Positions 10,601 through 20,730 of a DNA stretch of 64,000 nucleotides are shown here, piece after piece. Under the pieces are notes generated by a model. The model was not told the DNA's origin. It worked only from the letters and a program-made list of their open reading frames with translations, and did not search any database. Position 1 is the first letter of the stretch. Every line of letters starts with the position of its first letter. A program made the position numbers and the translations under genes. Source of the stretch: Lytechinus pictus. Lineage: Eukaryota > Echinodermata > Echinoidea > Temnopleuroida > Toxopneustidae. The stretch spans positions 16,351,501 to 16,415,500 of the forward strand of contig NC_087253.1 in assembly GCF_037042905.1 (NCBI RefSeq), in the 5' to 3' direction.

Positions 10601-12748
10601 ATACACATTTAAAATCAGTTTTAATATTTTGTCTCTTTGAAACAACCTCGCAAGACGTGAAGAAATATCTGCGCCTCTAAAACTCTACATCTGAATAATA
10701 ATTTAAATGTTTTTCACCATGACGTAGGAACCTTGTGAAAAAGCTGTTACACCTCCAGTGGTCCCCAGCGAACCAGCTGTAGCACCGCCAGTGGTTTGCG
10801 TCACACCGCCTGAACCAGAACCAGCAGTGCAACCAGTCAAACCTCCAGCACCAGAAGTCAACCAAAGCAATGGCACCCCCAACGGTACCAACGGAGAAGA
10901 TGCGCCCTCACAGGTAAGAAATGCAGGAATGATATTCTCCCGATTTAAATCGGTATTCTGATTTTTTGAATATTTTTAATTTCTGTTTTTTCTGTGTTTT
11001 TTTTTTTTACGTGAAATCCTTTGCCCAAGAACATTCTCATGCTGTTTTTTAATGCTTTTTTAAGTCAGATGATAAAGCTATCATGCAGACTCACCTTGAA
11101 AGATCACTTTCATTTGTTTACTATGCAAGAGCTTGTAACCCCGACCGGGGCGCCTTGGACTTTGGTGGTGACTTAGCCACCCTTGGCTATTTTTCAGATT
11201 TTTTTTTTTCAGAGGGGAATGTCATGCCTGGATATGGTGTTATCATCCCATAAAGTGACCTATCATTCATCACTGGAAGATCCTTTTTGCTTTACAAAAT
11301 CTAACAACATTCACCAACTTAGTACATTGCTTTTGAGAAGTTGAGGCTTAAAGTGTGCTGGTCTATTCAAAAGCTCACTGACTCTCCATTTATAGCTCAA
11401 AGTTGGCTGATAGCAGACTATAACTAAAAAAAGGGAGAACTTTTGTGAAGGAGGGCACCAAAGGGCACCAAATTAATCCCAATTTTGAAAGCCTGACTTA
11501 TATTAAGCGCATCCTGTTCATTGTTCTTGACAGGTATCAATGCAAGACCCTAATCTGTTTTGAAAGCACATGAGATCAAAGTGAAGCGAATACATGTATC
11601 CTCTTCAAGACCTAAACTACTTGCATAGTTACCAGATTCTTATTAGGATGTAACATTTTATCTTGTGGTCTTGTGACATGTGCCCACTAAAAATGGACTG
11701 CTTCCCTTTGCTGCAGTCAAGATATTTGCCAAAAAAAATGAAGAAAAAAAAACATACATCTGGCTCAGTCTTACAAAGAGTTACGATTGATCCAATCAAT
11801 CATAACTATGGAAATCCATCGGTGTCATAATTTTTTCTACAGGAAATTTGCAAAATATCCTTTTGAAAACATTTGAAAACATAGATCACCAAATTGTCAA
11901 GAAATCAATTAATTTATGGATATGCATTCATATCTAGAATTTTTTTTTTTAAACATGCATTTTATATGTTGATTTTGCTGGCTTTCCATAGTTGCAATTG
12001 ATCGGATCAATCACAACTCTTTGTAAGACGGGCCCCAGTAGAAGAGTGCAGTATTAGATGAAGCAGCTAAGGAATAGCTCGAAGACTAGTATAATATTTA
12101 TAGGGCTATGGCAGGAATTTCACAGGGTGATAGAGCCCCTTGGAATTCTTGGGAGTATTCATGAAAAAAATACCATCTGTGATTTTCATCTGACTGTTTG
12201 TTATAAGCTACTGATATTCTTCCTTCTGATTGGCTCAGAGCAAGAATGTTGGTGAAAAACCTGGATTATTGGTTTCATGAAATGCTCCCAAGTGGAGCAC
12301 TTCATCAATATTTGTCATTTCCAAAACTATGGAATAGCCTGCCAATTGATATAAGAAGCTCTCCATCCTTGACTCTCTTCAAATCAAAATGAAAACTCTT
12401 TAGTTAAGAAAATTTGCTGTGTACACATAAAGTAACAAGAGCTCTGAACAAGCGCAGCTGAATATATCCATATAAAAGCTGTGCTATACAAATTAATGTT
12501 TATTTCAAAAGTTTTCAGATCTGACAGCCTTCCTTGGATTTGATTGGCCACAAGCACAGGTATCTTGCCATTACTATGGTAACTGTCAGATATAATTGTC
12601 TTGGTGGGATAGAATACCGTATATGACGAACCGTTGAAATTGTGGAATGTTCCTTTCATTACTGTTTGATTAATTCCTTTTTATTATTTTTTTTTCCCAG
12701 GTCGATGGTGTGCAGTCTTCGCCACCAATCAGTGTCGGGTCAAATTGA
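7561..12748 (+). CDS. 3' coding exons of an unidentified gene with a Pro/Glu/Val-rich C-terminal tail (partial)
   Basis: Four exons join in phase on the + strand: 7561-7653, 9053-9081, 10728-10913 and 12701-12748, ending at TGA 12746-12748. Each has an AG acceptor and a GT donor, and the phases are 1/1, 1/0, 0/0 and 0/stop. The conceptual tail is about 119 residues, rich in Pro, Glu, Ala and Val, with repeated 'EPEPA'-like and 'PPVV/PPEP' motifs and one Asn/Gly/Thr stretch. No domain, membrane segment or signal peptide is visible, so it is presumably disordered. The upstream part of the protein lies before the window or in exons I could not find in the first 7.5 kb. I do not recognise the family. 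In-phase joining plus compositional continuity makes real coding likely; the product is unknown. Confidence 0.62.
7665..7899. mobile_element. hAT-like MITE (GGCGGATCC family) inserted next to a 5' splice site
   Basis: It begins CAGTGGCGGATCCAGG and ends near AAGTCCTGGATCCTTC. The 8-bp flanks AGTATAAC (7657-7664) and AGTATAAT (7900-7907) differ at one base. The element starts 12 bases into the intron following exon 7561-7653, and its target duplication overlaps the donor. Confidence 0.75.
8180..8260. repeat. Degenerate CCCTAA-like repeats
   Basis: Several imperfect ACCCTAAACC / ACCCTTAACC words occur. They are too irregular for a telomere and look like interstitial low-complexity sequence. 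Confidence 0.4.
8275..8955. mobile_element. 681-bp TIR element (CCTAAGAAGACTGGG...)
   Basis: The left end CCTAAGAAGACTGGGGGGGC pairs with the right end 'CCCCCCCCAGTCTTCTTAGG'. Just inside, CTGATTCAGCC pairs with GGCTAAATCAG. The interior has a CG-rich segment (GCGAGCGACGCGG near 8860) and no coding capacity. Confidence 0.7.
9053..9081 (+). CDS. 29-bp micro-exon: EAAAVPEPSQ
   Basis: The acceptor follows a strong pyrimidine tract (ends at 9052) and the donor is GTATGT at 9082. The exon is only 29 bp. It completes the split Glu codon from the preceding exon and ends in phase 0. Its composition (Ala, Pro, Glu) matches the exons on either side. Confidence 0.55.
9108..9384. mobile_element. Palindromic MITE, 'CTTACAAAGAGTTGCGATTGAT' family copy 1
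   Basis: The left end GTCTTACAAGCGGTTACGAT and the right end ATCAGTCATAACTCTTCGTA are complementary, and GGGCC occurs at the right end. The inner motif AGCCAGCAACGTCAACATCT is shared with the other copies at 11762, 56735, 57612 and 62383. Confidence 0.7.
9385..10060 (+). other. Intron, AT-rich, no feature recognised
   Basis: Lies between the 29-bp exon and the exon at 10728. An 83-aa frame at 9725-9976 has no family resemblance and no splice context. Confidence 0.35.
10070..10260. repeat. Inverted repeat around AATATTGGATGA words
   Basis: GAATATTAGGAAAGCATTGA and GAATATTGGATGG on the left are complementary to CCAATATTGTTCTTC and CCAATATTCTTAT on the right. The centre is near 10170. It is probably another small palindromic MITE. 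Confidence 0.4.
10728..10913 (+). CDS. Exon: Pro/Val/Glu-rich segment
   Basis: This 186-bp exon (62 codons, phase 0 on both sides) lies between acceptor TAG at 10725-10727 and donor GTAAGAA at 10914. It encodes EPCEKAVTPPVV followed by several Pro-Glu and Pro-Val repeats, then an Asn/Gly/Thr-rich end and DAPSQ. Codon use is strongly biased to Pro codons, with no stops. It is the clearest exon of this gene. Confidence 0.65.
10914..11761 (+). other. Intron, no feature recognised
   Basis: AT-rich DNA between the Pro-rich exon and the MITE at 11762. Confidence 0.35.
11762..12036. mobile_element. Palindromic MITE, copy 2 of the 'CTTACAAAGAGTT' family
   Basis: Left end TCTTACAAAGAGTTACGATT; right end AATCACAACTCTTTGTAAGA followed by CGGGCCCC. 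It lies in the intron upstream of the terminal exon at 12701. Confidence 0.75.
12701..12748 (+). CDS. Terminal coding exon: VDGVQSSPPISVGSN stop
   Basis: It follows a long T/C tract and CAG acceptor ending at 12700, continues in phase 0 from 10913, and ends with TGA at 12746-12748. The short Ser/Pro-rich end suits a disordered C-terminus. The 3' UTR follows. Confidence 0.6.
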   Translation, partial: VDGVQSSPPISVGSN

Positions 12749-13345
12749 GGTCATGTCTGTCTCCCCCTTATCGGCCAATCACCTTTACACTTCTAGTCAC
12801 ATGATATCTATTTTGAATCCTGACAAGGTATTAGCACGGATTAAGCAGTAAGAATTGGCTCTTACTTGAACTCTCGGATGTAAATTTGGTTACGGTGGTA
12901 TATCTAGTCAGATCGAGTGAGTGCTGGAAATTAGAAATGATTCTCAATCAAAAATGTGCTAATGAATTCCCTAATAAAGACTGTTGAACATTCTATCGTG
13001 TGAGGTACAGATGAGACGAGAGATCCTATAGAGAAACGCTAGATGACGGTATCAGTTTTAGACTTGTAAAATTTGTTTAGAGATGTATTGTGTTAAAGGT
13101 GGACAATGAAGAGAGTAACGGGATTCTTTTAAATGTATCATTGTATATAGTTATATTAAACCTTTTAAATGTTGATTTCTGATTGGTGTTTTGTGAGATA
13201 ATGTAGATAAAGGTCATGTGCACGAAATGATAGCGTATGAGGAGTAGTGTAGCTTTGAAGAGAAAAACAAGGAATGAAGCCAAGGCAAATGTAAATCACA
13301 TCAACCCATGTTTATTCTACTTTTTTGTAAATAAAAATGAAAGGA
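12749..13345 (+). other. Probable 3' UTR with polyadenylation signal
   Basis: AT-rich sequence follows the TGA. A canonical AATAAA lies at 13330-13335 and is followed within about 40 bases by a GT-rich stretch, as expected for a polyadenylation site. Later AATAAA motifs (for example near 16905) mean the UTR could be longer. Confidence 0.45.
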
Positions 13346-15900
13346 AACTATAATACTTTGATAAGATTCTGTGGGTTGGGAGGACAATCAGGAATTTTTA
13401 GAAAAGATGATATAGCTTTTTAATATCAATACCCAGATTTTAAAGAAACATCTTCGGAGAGAGAGAAAAAGAATCACTTTTATAAACATCAAATGTTGTA
13501 TATGTCTGTCTAGAAAATACAAAGTTTGCTTTTTTAATGCTTTCTGTTGACTGTCCCTTTTTGTTTATTTGTATTTTCAGACTATTAATCATTTCATGAA
13601 ATGTTTAAATCAAAAGGAGATCAGGTCACATAGCTTTTGTACACAGATTGTGAAGCTGATATCGTTATTCGTACTTCATGCTTTTTAACTGCCATTTTTG
13701 GATTTTAGATGTTAATTAATATCCGAGAAGGGTTACCAGTTCTATACTTTGTTGAATTTGAAGACAATTTTTTTTTTTAATAACCAGAAGGATACAGTGA
13801 ATCTCTTTGAAATTGGAGCTTATAGAAAAAAATTGTTCCAACACAATGCATTGGATGGTGGATACCCAAAATGGTTCTTTGTGTTTTAAAAATCTTTGAC
13901 ACATCATCAAAGAAATTCTTTCAAACAGTATTTGATGCAAGGCAATGGGATTTTCCAAGGATTCAATTTTTAAAGAATTAACTTATTTATGCATTTGTCG
14001 TCACCCTAATGCGGGTCATTTATGTTATTCCCTTTTTTTCTTGCATGAATGTACTTCCTAAAGTGAAAGTATGATTCTTAGTCTGCTTTTATCGCTATTT
14101 TCGTGTTGTGTTTTTCGCAATTGAATTTTTATTTGCCTAATATAATTCCAATCTTTTCATTTTATATTTAATGATTTTGTTGTTAATTGATTAAGATATT
14201 CATAAACAAAAGCAGTGTATTTTCCATATATAGAGAGGAGTGGGATGCAATTGTGTGTGTGTGAGAGGATGAGAAAGATGAAATAGCGAAAGAGTAATGA
14301 TTTTGATGCTGATGATGATGATACTGGTACAAGAATGTAGTTCTTTGTTCGAGAAACTTCTCTGTAATCCCTTACACCTGTCTCATGCGATGCGGTCCGA
14401 ATATGACATATTTTTGGTAATCAATCTCTATAGAATTAAATTCAAGCCCTTTGCCAAATCACCTATATGTATGCCTAATTTAGGGTTCTCATCAGCAGTA
14501 CGGATACCTGATGAATGTGGTATACCCGGGGACTTTAAAAGCTCCTGTGTAATTCAAATTACTGTAACATGGAATTGTGATATCACCGTTCGAAATATGT
14601 GCATCTAAATTACATGAACTCGTAATTGTAACAGCCTGTTGTGTGATTTTAGGTAACCCAATTCGAATGCCAGAATAAAGGCCACATCAATGTCAGTCAT
14701 AGTCAGTTACATGGTTGATGTTACGTTTTATAAGATTATTTCTAATCGTGTCACAAATGTTCACGAGGCAGGCTTGAGATTCCTTTTCTTTCACAGGTTG
14801 ATTTTTTAGTTGCAACTACCAAAGCTATTTTTAAAATTTGTTTAAGTGCTATTGTACTCCCTTATTTTATAGAAATCCTCTGATCTTCATACACTGTACA
14901 CTGTCCTCTTCTGGGAAAAGAAGAAAAAATCTACTTTTGAGGCACTTTTTTAGCTTCACTGTACAGTTTAAAACTATAGAGGGCACTACAAACATGAAGT
15001 TTACCTTTGTGGTTTAATCAAATATCGTCTACACATACACGAGGGGTATATGTATAAAATATGGGAAAGGATGATATCAGCACAAGTCTATTGCCTTTAT
15101 ACATATCCGGTGCATGCAATGTGCATTTCTATCCTTCATACGCAAAATGGCATAAGTCATATTGACATTTTTTTATAAAACGGGCCACATGTGTCTGTTA
15201 GCAATTATATACCATGACTTTATTGGCTGATATTAGAGGAACAAAGTTTCCGTGCATGAGAGTTCTTAAAGCTAGATGAACAACACACAAAGGGGGATTG
15301 CTTCAAACTTGACAATTGATTGCGAATTTCAGTTGTTAAATTGCAAATGATAGATCGATTTTAACTTTAACAAGTCATTCATACTCTGCTGCGAGAAGCA
15401 TCCAAAATTATGATTAATCATATATTATTTAAGACTTGTGATAGATTCCACAGCCTAAAATTAGCTTGCAACTGATTATAAGTTTCCTGCTATGCTCCTA
15501 AGTTCACGTCAAATTTTAAGAATAGAACAAATTGTACCTTTTTGATGTAAATTTTTTTTTCTTCAAAACTACAGTAAATGCTTTCTGCCGATCAATGTAA
15601 ATTTCTCCCAACTCTTGGTTTTGATTTTACAGTGTGTTTTTAACGACTGTCTTTGAGTTGATTTTGATTCTGTATATATTAGAAACAGTATAACTTGGGA
15701 TTTTCGCTTTAATTGATCATACAGTATGTGACAATCAGTGCTGTCTTTTTGTTCGTTAGTTGATGGGTTAATATTAAGGAGCTGTTATTTTGTGTGATGG
15801 ATGCTTCTGTGCCATTGGGCGTTCCGCTGTTTCCGTCCTGCAAATAAATTGATTTTTTAGGACTGGACGTACTCATTGAGTTGACGCACTGAACGGGTAT
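13346..15900. other. Intergenic DNA, no gene recognised
   Basis: AT-rich with T tracts. GATGATGATGATG at 14310-14325 is a short microsatellite. No open frame has family features. Confidence 0.35.
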
Positions 15901-15954
15901 ACCATGGCCAGTTTTAATTGCAGTCATGTTTCCCCTTTCGGTACAACGCTGATG

Positions 15955-16360
15955 GGCTTATTTCCAGTTCGTCTAATGCCAATTCGTCCAATCGCCAACT
16001 CGTCTACTATCATTTGGTCTACCATCAGTTCGTCCACTCACCACATGGTCTACTTTCATTTAGTCTAATGCCATTCCGTCTAATAACCAGTTGGTCCAAT
16101 AGCCATTTAGTCCATATACCATGTGGTCTAATTTAACTTAAGTGTTATTTGTGCAAAATGAATGAAAAGAAAATGGGTATTAGGCCAACTGGTTATTAGA
16201 CGAAATGGTAATAGACGAACTGGTGATCAGAAGAAGTGATGATTGGACCAAATGGTTGTTAGACGAAATGTTGATGGACGGAATGGCATTAGCCTAAATG
16301 AAAGTAGACCATGTGGTGAGTGGACGAGTTTGCAGTGGACGAATTGGCAATTTACCCGCT
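15955..16360. repeat. Foldback repeat of GTCTA/GTCCA words (low-complexity inverted repeat)
   Basis: The first half repeats ~10-12-base words such as CAATTCGTCCA and CATTTGGTCTA. The second half is their reverse complement: CGTCCACTCACCACATGGTC at 16031-16050 pairs perfectly with 16307-16326, and 16058-16081 pairs with 16277-16300. Similar single-sided stretches occur near 26260-26365 and 29940-30070. Confidence 0.7.
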
Positions 16361-16620
16361 GATGCACCCGTAAACAGTAGTATAAACTGGATTATGATCA
16401 AAAGTTGATGTATGTGGTTCATTAGTCAATTTGTCAACTAAGCATCCATCATGCAAGATTAAGGCTCCCTAGTGTACTACAAACTATGACACATTTTTTA
16501 TGCTATTTATATCCCATGCTCGGATTTCTTATAACTTAATTCAGTGCAAGATGTACATTGCGATAGAATATAACGCCAACCTTCTCTTATGATATGCAGA
16601 CTTGTAACAACCGTGTATGT
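16361..16620. other. No feature recognised
   Basis: AT-rich spacer. Confidence 0.3.
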
Positions 16621-16624
16621 CAAC

Positions 16625-16757
16625 GGCGAGCATTTCACAAAAAGTTTTGTCTGTGATTTTTACTGGCAGATGTTAGAAGCTACTGTAAATCCTTGCATCT
16701 GATTGGCTGAGAACAAAGTAGTCATCAGTGACAAAACGTTTCGTGAAACTCCCCGGA
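16625..16757. mobile_element. Short hAT-like MITE (GTTTCGTGAAACTCCCC)
   Basis: The left end GCATTTCACAAAAAGTTTTG and the right end AAACGTTTCGTGAAACTCCC are complementary at their edges. The interior CTGATTGGCTGAGAACAAAG is shared with the copies at 42715-43635 and 56286-56455. Confidence 0.55.
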
Positions 16758-18284
16758 TGTAAATCTCCGTTAATGTCCGCTTACCGTGTAACTGTGAATC
16801 GAATGCAAAATAGATCTGTACATAGCCCTTTTTTATGCATCTATTTCCTTTTCAAAAAATGTACAACATAATTGGTTCGGGTTTGCCTAATATCTATAAT
16901 CGGCACAATAAAAAATTGAAAAGTTTATGTTCGTAGATGCTGATCAAAGTTTTGTTTCTCTCGTGTAATTAAGCACATCTGACTCCAAATATACATGGTG
17001 CAGTGTATGTGTGTCAATACGTTTCTTGTTTTAGTAGAGCACTGATATTGCAACAAAAAAGTTTGCAAGCTTGGTTTGATATAAAAGTTGTAAAAATTTG
17101 TGATTATCAATGGCAGAATGGGCAGTTTTGTTGATCAACAGTATTTCTTTTTTAAATCGATAATATTAGGTTTTTATGAAGCACAGGGTAATAACCAATC
17201 AAGTTGTTTAAAAATAATTCTCATTCAATGTGTTGCTGGATTATTTAGATGGTTTTTAAGACTGAAAAAAAGACTTCAACTTCATATAGCCTGTCACATG
17301 CCGACATTTAATATTGTCTGAAAAACAAGGTTAATTCTATTTTTATTCCACTTTTTGAATTCAGGTTTTCTGCTGTTTATCATACATAGATTTTGACAGA
17401 GATTGCTCGCAGTTTTAAAACGCGAGAAATCTTCAAATTATATAAACTAATGATGGCAACTAATTTGCGTGATTTGAACAGCGCAATAGTTTTTACTATT
17501 ACCATGCTTAAAAAATAATCAGTAAATAAAAGAAATATTGACTGCTCCTGTATTCAAGCAATAGTAAAGACACATACATGTACCTCTATGGTGATCTCGA
17601 GACTATAGGTCTCTGTTTTCCCTCAAACTTTGGTATTGGTGGAAAGTAGCATAATAGTCTCATGTTCAATTTGGGGCAATAGTTTATACTATTGCCCTCA
17701 CAAGAAGTCATTATTTGGAAGTCATTGATAAGGGTAGCCTTTATGCAACCTCATAAGCAGGTCGGAAATGCATGTAGCCTGGTTATGTTGCACGCATGTA
17801 TAAGCCCTCAGAGATTCCCATGTGGTTAATATGAAATGTAAATTGAATGGACAGAAGATAAGGAAAATTCGCATGCACAGATTATTATTTTTTTTAACGG
17901 ATTATGTGCAAATATTTTTGTAAGTGCAGAAACTAATTAAAAGTAGAATTTTGCATAATATTCATAAGTGATAACCCATATGCACCGTATTATATTGTAT
18001 TGCAATGCTATTTCATTTTGTTCCATTTTATTTGCCTGGACAGGTTGGTGTTTCGTAAAGCTGTTGTTGAGTTACAAGCGATTTTACGAAAAGCTGGTGA
18101 CTTTTAGGAGCTAAATCAACACCAATGAAAACTTGGTGTATCATTTTCTCTATTAAAGGGTTACCATTTGTTTGAAAAGTTGTGCATAGCTTTCGGACAG
18201 CTTTTTGGAATGGCCCCGTTCTCATTCGGCTTAAGATACCCAGAATGACGATGTTTCTTGGCTACATGATATTGCATATTTCAC
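16758..18284. other. Intergenic, no gene recognised
   Basis: AT-rich with scattered TACATGTA. The reading frames lack family features. Confidence 0.3.
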
Positions 18285-18475
18285 CAGGGGGGTGTTTCAC
18301 AAAGATTTAAGTGTCACTTAGTCTCACTTGCCTAGTTGCATGCAGTATAAAAGGCGTGACTGAATTGGTCAGATCATGCTAAGACGATGCGCACTATTAA
18401 GTTAGCGCATTAAATATCATTTACCTGTAAGTGTGACCCTCAGTAATTCTTCAATATTTGTGAAACACCCCCCAG
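18285..18475. mobile_element. Short MITE with GGGGGGTGTTTCACAAAGAT ends
   Basis: The left end GGGGGGTGTTTCACAAAGAT pairs with the right end ATTTGTGAAACACCCCCC. The interior is about 150 bp. Confidence 0.65.
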
Positions 18476-18851
18476 CTGTAATACCACACATACAGTGACA
18501 GCACTGGGTATTCATTCCAATATTCCATGACGTAAAAGAAAGCTTCCAAATAATTTTCTTTTAAAGCGTGATAAATTTTTGTTTCCTTTGTGTGATGTAG
18601 TCTTTTCCCTGTGTTGCTTCAAAGAAAGTCTCTTATAAAAATTTCCATAATTATGTAATAAACACAAAGTCATTTGGTTTTCCAAAAAAATCAGCTGTAT
18701 TACATGTTTCTTTTTTTTTACCCTTTGTTCAGAGTTTCTGATTGTGTGCACAAGTTTGCTTAAACATAAACAAGTGTATAAAGTAGGTTGAATGTTGGTT
18801 GGTAGGTGACACATTTGCTCCTGCGACGATTGCTTTAAGCTTTATTTTGTC

Positions 18852-19412
18852 TTAAAGGTCAAGTCCACCTCAGAAAAATGTTGATTTGAATCAATAGAGA
18901 AAAATTAGATAAGCATTGGATGTAAAATAAGAAACTTATGACAAATTAAAGTTTCACGTATATTTTCACAAAATAGTTATATGCACAATTTAGTCACATG
19001 CAAATGAGAGAATCGATGTCCCTCCCTATTTCTTTTGTTTTTCATTGTTGGAATTATACAATATTTTATTTTTTACAGATTTGGCTATAAGGACCAACTT
19101 GACAACCATAAAATGTTAAACAATGGTAATTCCATTTGTTCAGTGAGAAATGAAACTTTGTTTTACAGGACAATGAGGAGAAAATTAGAATATTTCATGT
19201 AATAAAATACAAAAGAAATAATGTCATCAGTCCCCTTTATTTGCATACCGACCGGGATGTGCATATAACTATTTTGTGAAATAAAGCAAAACTTTAAATG
19301 TCATAACTTTCTTATTTTACATCCGATTTTGATGAAATTGTCAGTGTTACGCTTGTTGGATTTTCCTCTTTTTATTCAAATCAACTTTTCTTTGGGTGGA
19401 CTTGTCCTTTAA
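18852..19412. mobile_element. TTAA-flanked palindromic MITE (AAGTCCACC family), copy 1
   Basis: Begins TTAAAGGTCAAGTCCACCT and ends 'GGGTGGACTTGTCCTTTAA', with TTAA at both edges as in piggyBac-type insertions. The arms are self-complementary for most of the 561 bp; for example, TGCACAATTTAGTCACATGC-type words face 'TTGCATACCGACCGGGATGT'. Confidence 0.75.
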
Positions 19413-19734
19413 GTTGTAGGGTAAAGTGTTATGGTTGCAAGGGGGTTTTATGCTAGTTTTAAGCTGGGTTATAGTGTTAAATGTTGAAGTTGGTCATTCG
19501 ATTAGTGTGTGGAATTTATAGCTAAGCAAATGTAGCCAGAACACGTCACAGAAATAAATAGATAAACATAATAGCGCTATAATCATTTATGGATGCCAGA
19601 CAATTTTGCTGACTGGTTCTAAAAAGAAGCGAAGACACGTTAAAGCCCAATACAGGCTGTAAAAATTAAAGCCTGAAAAGAATTTATCAGGGAAATTGCG
19701 AGGGCCTGAAGACTGGCATCCCACACTAGTATAC

Positions 19735-20730
19735 AGAACACTGATAATCCTATCCAGAACGACCATCTTTTAAAATATTTGTTATTTATAGGAGGAAAAA
19801 TCAATTCTTTTAACACACTAACAATTTTAGAGCTATTTAATATCCAGATGCAACATGTTTGATGTTGAATGGTTATGTGTGACCAGGGGCAGATCCAGGA
19901 TTTTCCAAAAGGGGTAGCATATTTTTCCAAGAAAAAAATTGACAAGCAAAAAAATGTTTGACAAGCAAAAAAAAAAAAGTTCTTCACTTTCAAAAGGGGG
20001 GGGGGGCACACTTCTGTTTTAATGGCATTTTTACATTACAAATTTTAATTGTGCCTCTCAAAGGGATCTGCCATTGTGTGTGACTGATTCTATGGTTATT
20101 ATGATCAATTTAAATATCGGTTTAACCATTTTCGAAGAGGGGTAGATATATTCCAATAACACTTTTAGCAATATGATAATCACTTTTGTATACAGGTAAC
20201 AGATATGATGTATCAACAGCTCGGTGCGACTGATTCTTTGGCTTTTTTAAAATCCAAATATTGGTTGAACGCTGATTTTGTAGTGTTAAAAAGCAATTGC
20301 TGTATCACATTTAAGAAAATTATGTATGAACAGCTCTGTATGACTAATATTGGTACAGTATAATTTTCGATTTTAGAGGGGTAAAAATCAAATCCCATAA
20401 CAATTTGAGGGCCACTTTAATTTTACAGGTTTTGGAGGGGATGAATCAATTTGCACAAACACTGGGCACAAACATTAGCAACATGAGAACCCATTTCTCA
20501 CCCAGATCATGTATAACAGACATTGTGTGAACAGCAGAGTGACAAATATTATATTGGTATAACTGTACCAATTTTAGAGCAGTAAAAATCAATTCCCATA
20601 ACACATTAACAATAAATGAAAACCACGTATTATACAGATGTAACAGATATATGTTTATATGAATGCCTCTCTATTGACTGATTCTATATTTGTTAAGTTG
20701 AATATAAATATTAGTTGAGCCTGCATGTCC
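19735..20730. repeat. Degenerate tandem repeat, units ~200 bp
   Basis: Recurring motifs are 'AGGTAACAGATATGATGTA', 'GAACAGC..GTGTGACTGATTCT', 'GGTACAGTATAATTTT' and 'TTTTAGAGGGGTAAAAATCA'. They recur at roughly 20100, 20200, 20330, 20520 and 20640. A MITE (19884-20076) interrupts the array. Confidence 0.5.
19884..20076. mobile_element. hAT-like MITE (GGCGGATCC family), copy 3
   Basis: Ends CAGGGGCAGATCC and GGATCTGCCATTG, with a perfect 8-bp target duplication TGTGTGAC at 19876-19883 and 20077-20084. Confidence 0.8.
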
